A DNA stretch of 7,198 nt from Christensenella sp. UBA941 (lineage in GTDB: Bacteria; Bacillota; Clostridia; Christensenellales; UBA941), in contig DBDD01000302.1 of assembly GCA_002293365.1 (NCBI GenBank), positions 1 through 7,198 of the forward strand, written 5' to 3'. Within the stretch, counting starts at the first letter, position 1. Each line of letters begins with the position of its first letter. The notes beneath the pieces are model-generated. The model saw only the letters and a list, made by a program, of their open reading frames with translations. It was not told the origin of the DNA and did no database searches. The translations under genes were made by a program, and so were the position numbers. This document shows positions 5,210-7,198 of this stretch, one piece after another.

Positions 5210-6025
5210 ATGGGAGCTTATCCTGCGGCCGGAAAGGACGTGCTTCGTATTCTGTCTGAGATAGAGTATAAGTGCGCCATGATCACTTTCTGCAAGCGCT
5301 TCGATCAGAGCAGCCCTATATGGAATCTCAACCGGCACAGCCATACCTTCATTGAGCTTATTTTCTTCTTGCGCGGCGAAGCGACCATCGCCTCGGGCGA
5401 TGAGGTTCTATCGCCCGCTTCATATGATATGATCGTCTATTATCCAAATCACGAGCATCAGGAAACGATAGACCTGACAAAATCCCAGGAGATCATTTGC
5501 GTATGGGTCGATATCGGCGAACTGCCGCCCCACAGGGAAGGCGCTTTCCGCTTGCGAGATAAAAACCGCGTACTGGAGTGGCTATTTATCCATCTGGAAA
5601 AGGAGTATCGGAAGAACGATCCCTTCAAAGAAAAATTAGTTACTTGCTATCTTGACGCCATCTTCCAAAATATGCTTCGCCAGTTAAGCGAGGATGAATT
5701 AACGGGCACCTTAAATACGGTTGAAAAAGCGAAGTCTTATATGAACGAGCACTTCACAAGGTCGATTTCGCTGACGTTGCTGTCGGAGCAATGCCATGTC
5801 AGCTCTTCATACCTCCATAGGGTTTTCCAGAAGCAGACTGGCATAACGCCTATGCAGTATATAACGAATCTGCGCATACGCGAGGCGAAGTATCTTCTGG
5901 AAACCAGCGCGCTTCCTATTGTTGATATTGCTGAACACTGCGGCTTCGTTGATTCGCGATACTTCAGCCGCGTATTCAAAAAGCAAGTGGGGCATACGCC
6001 TTCACAATACAGAGAAAGGCTCTAA
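5210..6025 (+). CDS. AraC-family transcriptional regulator with N-terminal cupin domain
   Basis: A 271-residue regulator. The N-terminal cupin-like sensing domain (about 25-120) includes NRHSHTFIELIFFLRGEATI and MIVYYPNHEHQE, the usual beta-barrel strands with histidines. The C-terminal part (about 170-271) carries both AraC helix-turn-helix motifs: SLTLLSEQCHVSSSYLHRVFQKQTG, then PIVDIAEHCGFVDSRYFSRVFKKQVGHTPSQYRE, the family's strong signature. I start at ATG 5210 because GGGGGTGAG lies 4-5 bases upstream; GTG 5201 and TTG 5195 fall within that site or next to it. It is divergent from the ROK gene and its 3' end is only 16 bases from the convergent SIS gene. Regulators of this group commonly activate carbohydrate uptake or use; the ligand cannot be read from the sequence. 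Confidence 0.9.
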   Translation: MGAYPAAGKDVLRILSEIEYKCAMITFCKRFDQSSPIWNLNRHSHTFIELIFFLRGEATIASGDEVLSPASYDMIVYYPNHEHQETIDLTKSQEIICVWVDIGELPPHREGAFRLRDKNRVLEWLFIHLEKEYRKNDPFKEKLVTCYLDAIFQNMLRQLSEDELTGTLNTVEKAKSYMNEHFTRSISLTLLSEQCHVSSSYLHRVFQKQTGITPMQYITNLRIREAKYLLETSALPIVDIAEHCGFVDSRYFSRVFKKQVGHTPSQYRERL

Positions 6026-6041
6026 CGCAGACGCATTCTTA

Positions 6042-7073
6042 TCATTGCCCCGTGGTAACCTTGCTGCCATAGATGAAACTCCCCACCACCAGACCCTTTT
6101 GCTTTGCCGTCAGATTGGCAAAAGCCTGCACAGGAACAATATTTACAAACGGCGCCGTCTCTTCGTCGGCATAGCGTTGAGGCACCGTCAGAATACCAGA
6201 AGAACTATTATCTGTGGGCGCATCTGTAATTAGCACTATCCTGCCGCCCATCGACGCAAGCTTATGGGCCAGGTCGATCTGCAGGCCGTGTGTACGTCCC
6301 ATTGGCGCGAACACCATAGCGCAGAACTCTGGGCCCGCCATTTCCATGGGGCCGTGACGGAACTGACCGGCCTCATAGGCGATAGACGGGTATTTGGCCA
6401 CCTCCTTGATAAAAAGCGCGCCCGCGTCTACAGTCGCCATGCTATGGCCGCGCCCTATCAACACGATGTTGGGCGGGCTGCCCAAAAACGTGTGCATTGC
6501 TTCGGACATCGCCTCAAAAGAAACGAGGCTTTCCTGCAAATAATCTATTGACGCGTAAATTCTTTCAAGCGCCGCGCCGTCCCAATCGCCGGTCATCGCT
6601 TTACCCGCGATATACATGAACATAAGCGGAGCAAGGTACGTGCGTGTACTTACGGCTTGCTCGGCCGGCGCGCACATATCGAAGAGATAATCGGCTCGTT
6701 TTCCAAGCGGGCTATTGAAGCCGTTCGTCAAGGCCGCCATCTTACACTTTTGCGGCAAGGCTTCGCACAGGGCCGCGACCTCGCCGCTTTCGCCCGACTG
6801 CGATACGACGAACAGCAAGGTATCTTCACGTAGCGGCTCCTTCTCATAATGCAGCAGCTCGCTGACCGGCAGGGCGACAGCGTTGACGCCTTTTTTTCGC
6901 AGAAGGCTCGAAATGCCCAGGCAACATGAAAATGAGCTGCCCATTCCGGTGAAAACAACCTTGTGCTTTGGTAATTCCGCGCATCGTTTCAGTATATCCG
7001 CTTGCAGATAATTGGAGAGCGCTTTTTTTAAGTCGCTCGGCTGCGAATGAATGTCTCTTTCGTATACGTTCAT
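6042..7073 (-). CDS. Two-SIS-domain sugar isomerase/deaminase-like protein (GlmS isomerase-domain relative)
   Basis: This 343-residue protein contains two SIS (sugar isomerase) domains and no glutaminase domain. Domain 1 has VVFTGMGSSF (39-48) and the phosphate-binding loop VVSQSGESGEV (89-99), followed by a STRTY segment. Domain 2 has IGRGHSMATVDAGALFIKEVAKYPSIAYEAGQFRHGPMEMAG, which keeps the Glu of KE and the His of RHGP, equivalents of the GlmS isomerase catalytic pair. The C-terminal GSKVT keeps a lysine near the end. It probably acts on a phosphorylated sugar or amino sugar, as in glucosamine-6-phosphate or fructosamine-6-phosphate (FrlB-like) deaminase or deglycase chemistry; the substrate is not certain. 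I start at ATG 7073 rather than GTG 7103, because AAGGCGG is 9 bases before ATG 7073 and no site precedes the GTG. It is convergent with the AraC gene. Confidence 0.82.
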   Translation of the reverse strand: MNVYERDIHSQPSDLKKALSNYLQADILKRCAELPKHKVVFTGMGSSFSCCLGISSLLRKKGVNAVALPVSELLHYEKEPLREDTLLFVVSQSGESGEVAALCEALPQKCKMAALTNGFNSPLGKRADYLFDMCAPAEQAVSTRTYLAPLMFMYIAGKAMTGDWDGAALERIYASIDYLQESLVSFEAMSEAMHTFLGSPPNIVLIGRGHSMATVDAGALFIKEVAKYPSIAYEAGQFRHGPMEMAGPEFCAMVFAPMGRTHGLQIDLAHKLASMGGRIVLITDAPTDNSSSGILTVPQRYADEETAPFVNIVPVQAFANLTAKQKGLVVGSFIYGSKVTTGQ

Positions 7074-7084
7074 AGCTATAATCC

Positions 7085-7101
7085 GCCTTTCTGCGAAAGG
7101 C
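7085..7101 (-). promoter_or_regulatory. Hairpin covering the ribosome binding site of the SIS gene
   Basis: GCCTTTC (7085-7091) and GAAAGGC (7095-7101) form a perfect 7-pair stem with a 3-base loop in the leader of the SIS gene. The ribosome binding site AAGGCGG (7089-7083) lies partly in the 3' arm, so the folded mRNA would hide it. The hairpin starts 11 bases upstream of ATG 7073. This could moderate translation; no ligand-binding fold is visible, so I do not call a riboswitch. Confidence 0.4.
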
Positions 7102-7146
7102 ACCTACGGGGTTATGAAACGCGGGTGCTTTTCGCCTTTACTAACG

Positions 7147-7155
7147 TGCTATACT
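7147..7155 (+). promoter_or_regulatory. Extended -10 promoter for a rightward gene beyond the window
   Basis: TGC-TATACT (7147-7155) matches an extended -10 box. The -35 position 17-18 bases upstream (TGCTTT/GCTTTT near 7126-7132) is poor, which is usual for extended -10 promoters. Transcription would start near 7162, inside the following inverted repeat. Confidence 0.4.
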
Positions 7156-7156
7156 A

Positions 7157-7176
7157 TTTGCCGGGGAATCGGCAAA
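7157..7176. repeat. Perfect inverted repeat at the predicted rightward transcription start
   Basis: TTTGCCG (7157-7163) and CGGCAAA (7170-7176) are perfect complements around GGGAAT. The repeat begins one base after the -10 box and covers the predicted start, an operator-like position. It could also form a 5'-end hairpin in the transcript. It lies between the divergent SIS gene and the gene to the right, so one regulator could control both. Confidence 0.4.
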
Positions 7177-7187
7177 CTACAGAACCC

Positions 7188-7198
7188 GAGGAGGTGAG
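7188..7198 (+). promoter_or_regulatory. Strong ribosome binding site at the window edge
   Basis: GAGGAGGTGAG ends the window and is close to the full anti-16S consensus. A rightward gene should start within a few bases past 7198. Its identity is not visible. It is divergent from the SIS gene. Confidence 0.55.

Noticed and set aside
5060..5344. Minus-strand frame opposite the start of the AraC gene
   Set aside because: It spans the divergent promoter region and the opposite strand of a well-supported gene, with no recognisable motif.
6026..6041. Bidirectional terminator between the convergent AraC and SIS genes
   Set aside because: The gap is 16 bases with no stem or T-run; any termination must occur inside the neighbouring genes or be Rho-dependent.

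Overview
The window looks like two unrelated pieces of DNA joined near position 645. The left piece (1 to about 645) reads as Bacteroidota, probably Bacteroidales. It holds the tail of a hemolysin/CorC-type membrane protein, then a promoter of the Bacteroides form (TTTG, 19 bases, TACCTTTG), then the first 146 or so codons of a GNAT-like protein. The right piece (about 645 to 7198) reads as a Firmicutes/Clostridia-like carbohydrate locus. It has strong GGAGG-type ribosome binding sites, sigma-A style promoters and GTG starts. Phylum assignments rest on promoter style and recognised families, not on a search.

Layout: 1-102 (+) CorC/HlyC-domain tail; 145-189 inverted repeat and promoter; 214-852 (+) GNAT-like ORF, native only to about 651; 321-1703 (-) sugar ABC permease (MmsB/GguB/XylH type), native only from 1703 down to about 642; 1700-3271 (-) its ATPase (MmsA/GguA type), overlapping the permease by 4 bases; 3385-3451 promoter with an inverted repeat around its -10 box; 3461-3733 (-) degenerate N-terminal piece of a Cof-type HAD phosphatase; 3751-4980 (-) ROK-family repressor; 4981-5209 divergent control region with two tandem near-palindromes; 5210-6025 (+) AraC-family regulator; 6042-7073 (-) two-domain SIS sugar isomerase/deaminase-like protein; 7074-7198 a second divergent control region, ending in the ribosome binding site of a rightward gene that starts just past the edge.

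How the right part works together (inference): the ATPase and permease import a monosaccharide. The ROK protein probably senses a sugar or sugar phosphate and represses its own promoter through the tandem palindromes. The AraC protein is a second, probably activating, regulator. The SIS protein would act on a phosphorylated amino sugar or sugar-amine adduct. The periplasmic or lipoprotein sugar-binding subunit that such transporters need is not in the window.

I see no CRISPR array, tRNA, rRNA, transposase, phage gene or recognisable new defence or biosynthetic system. The points most worth checking are the cross-phylum junction, the operator architecture, the HAD remnant with a substituted nucleophile, and the hairpin covering the SIS ribosome binding site.
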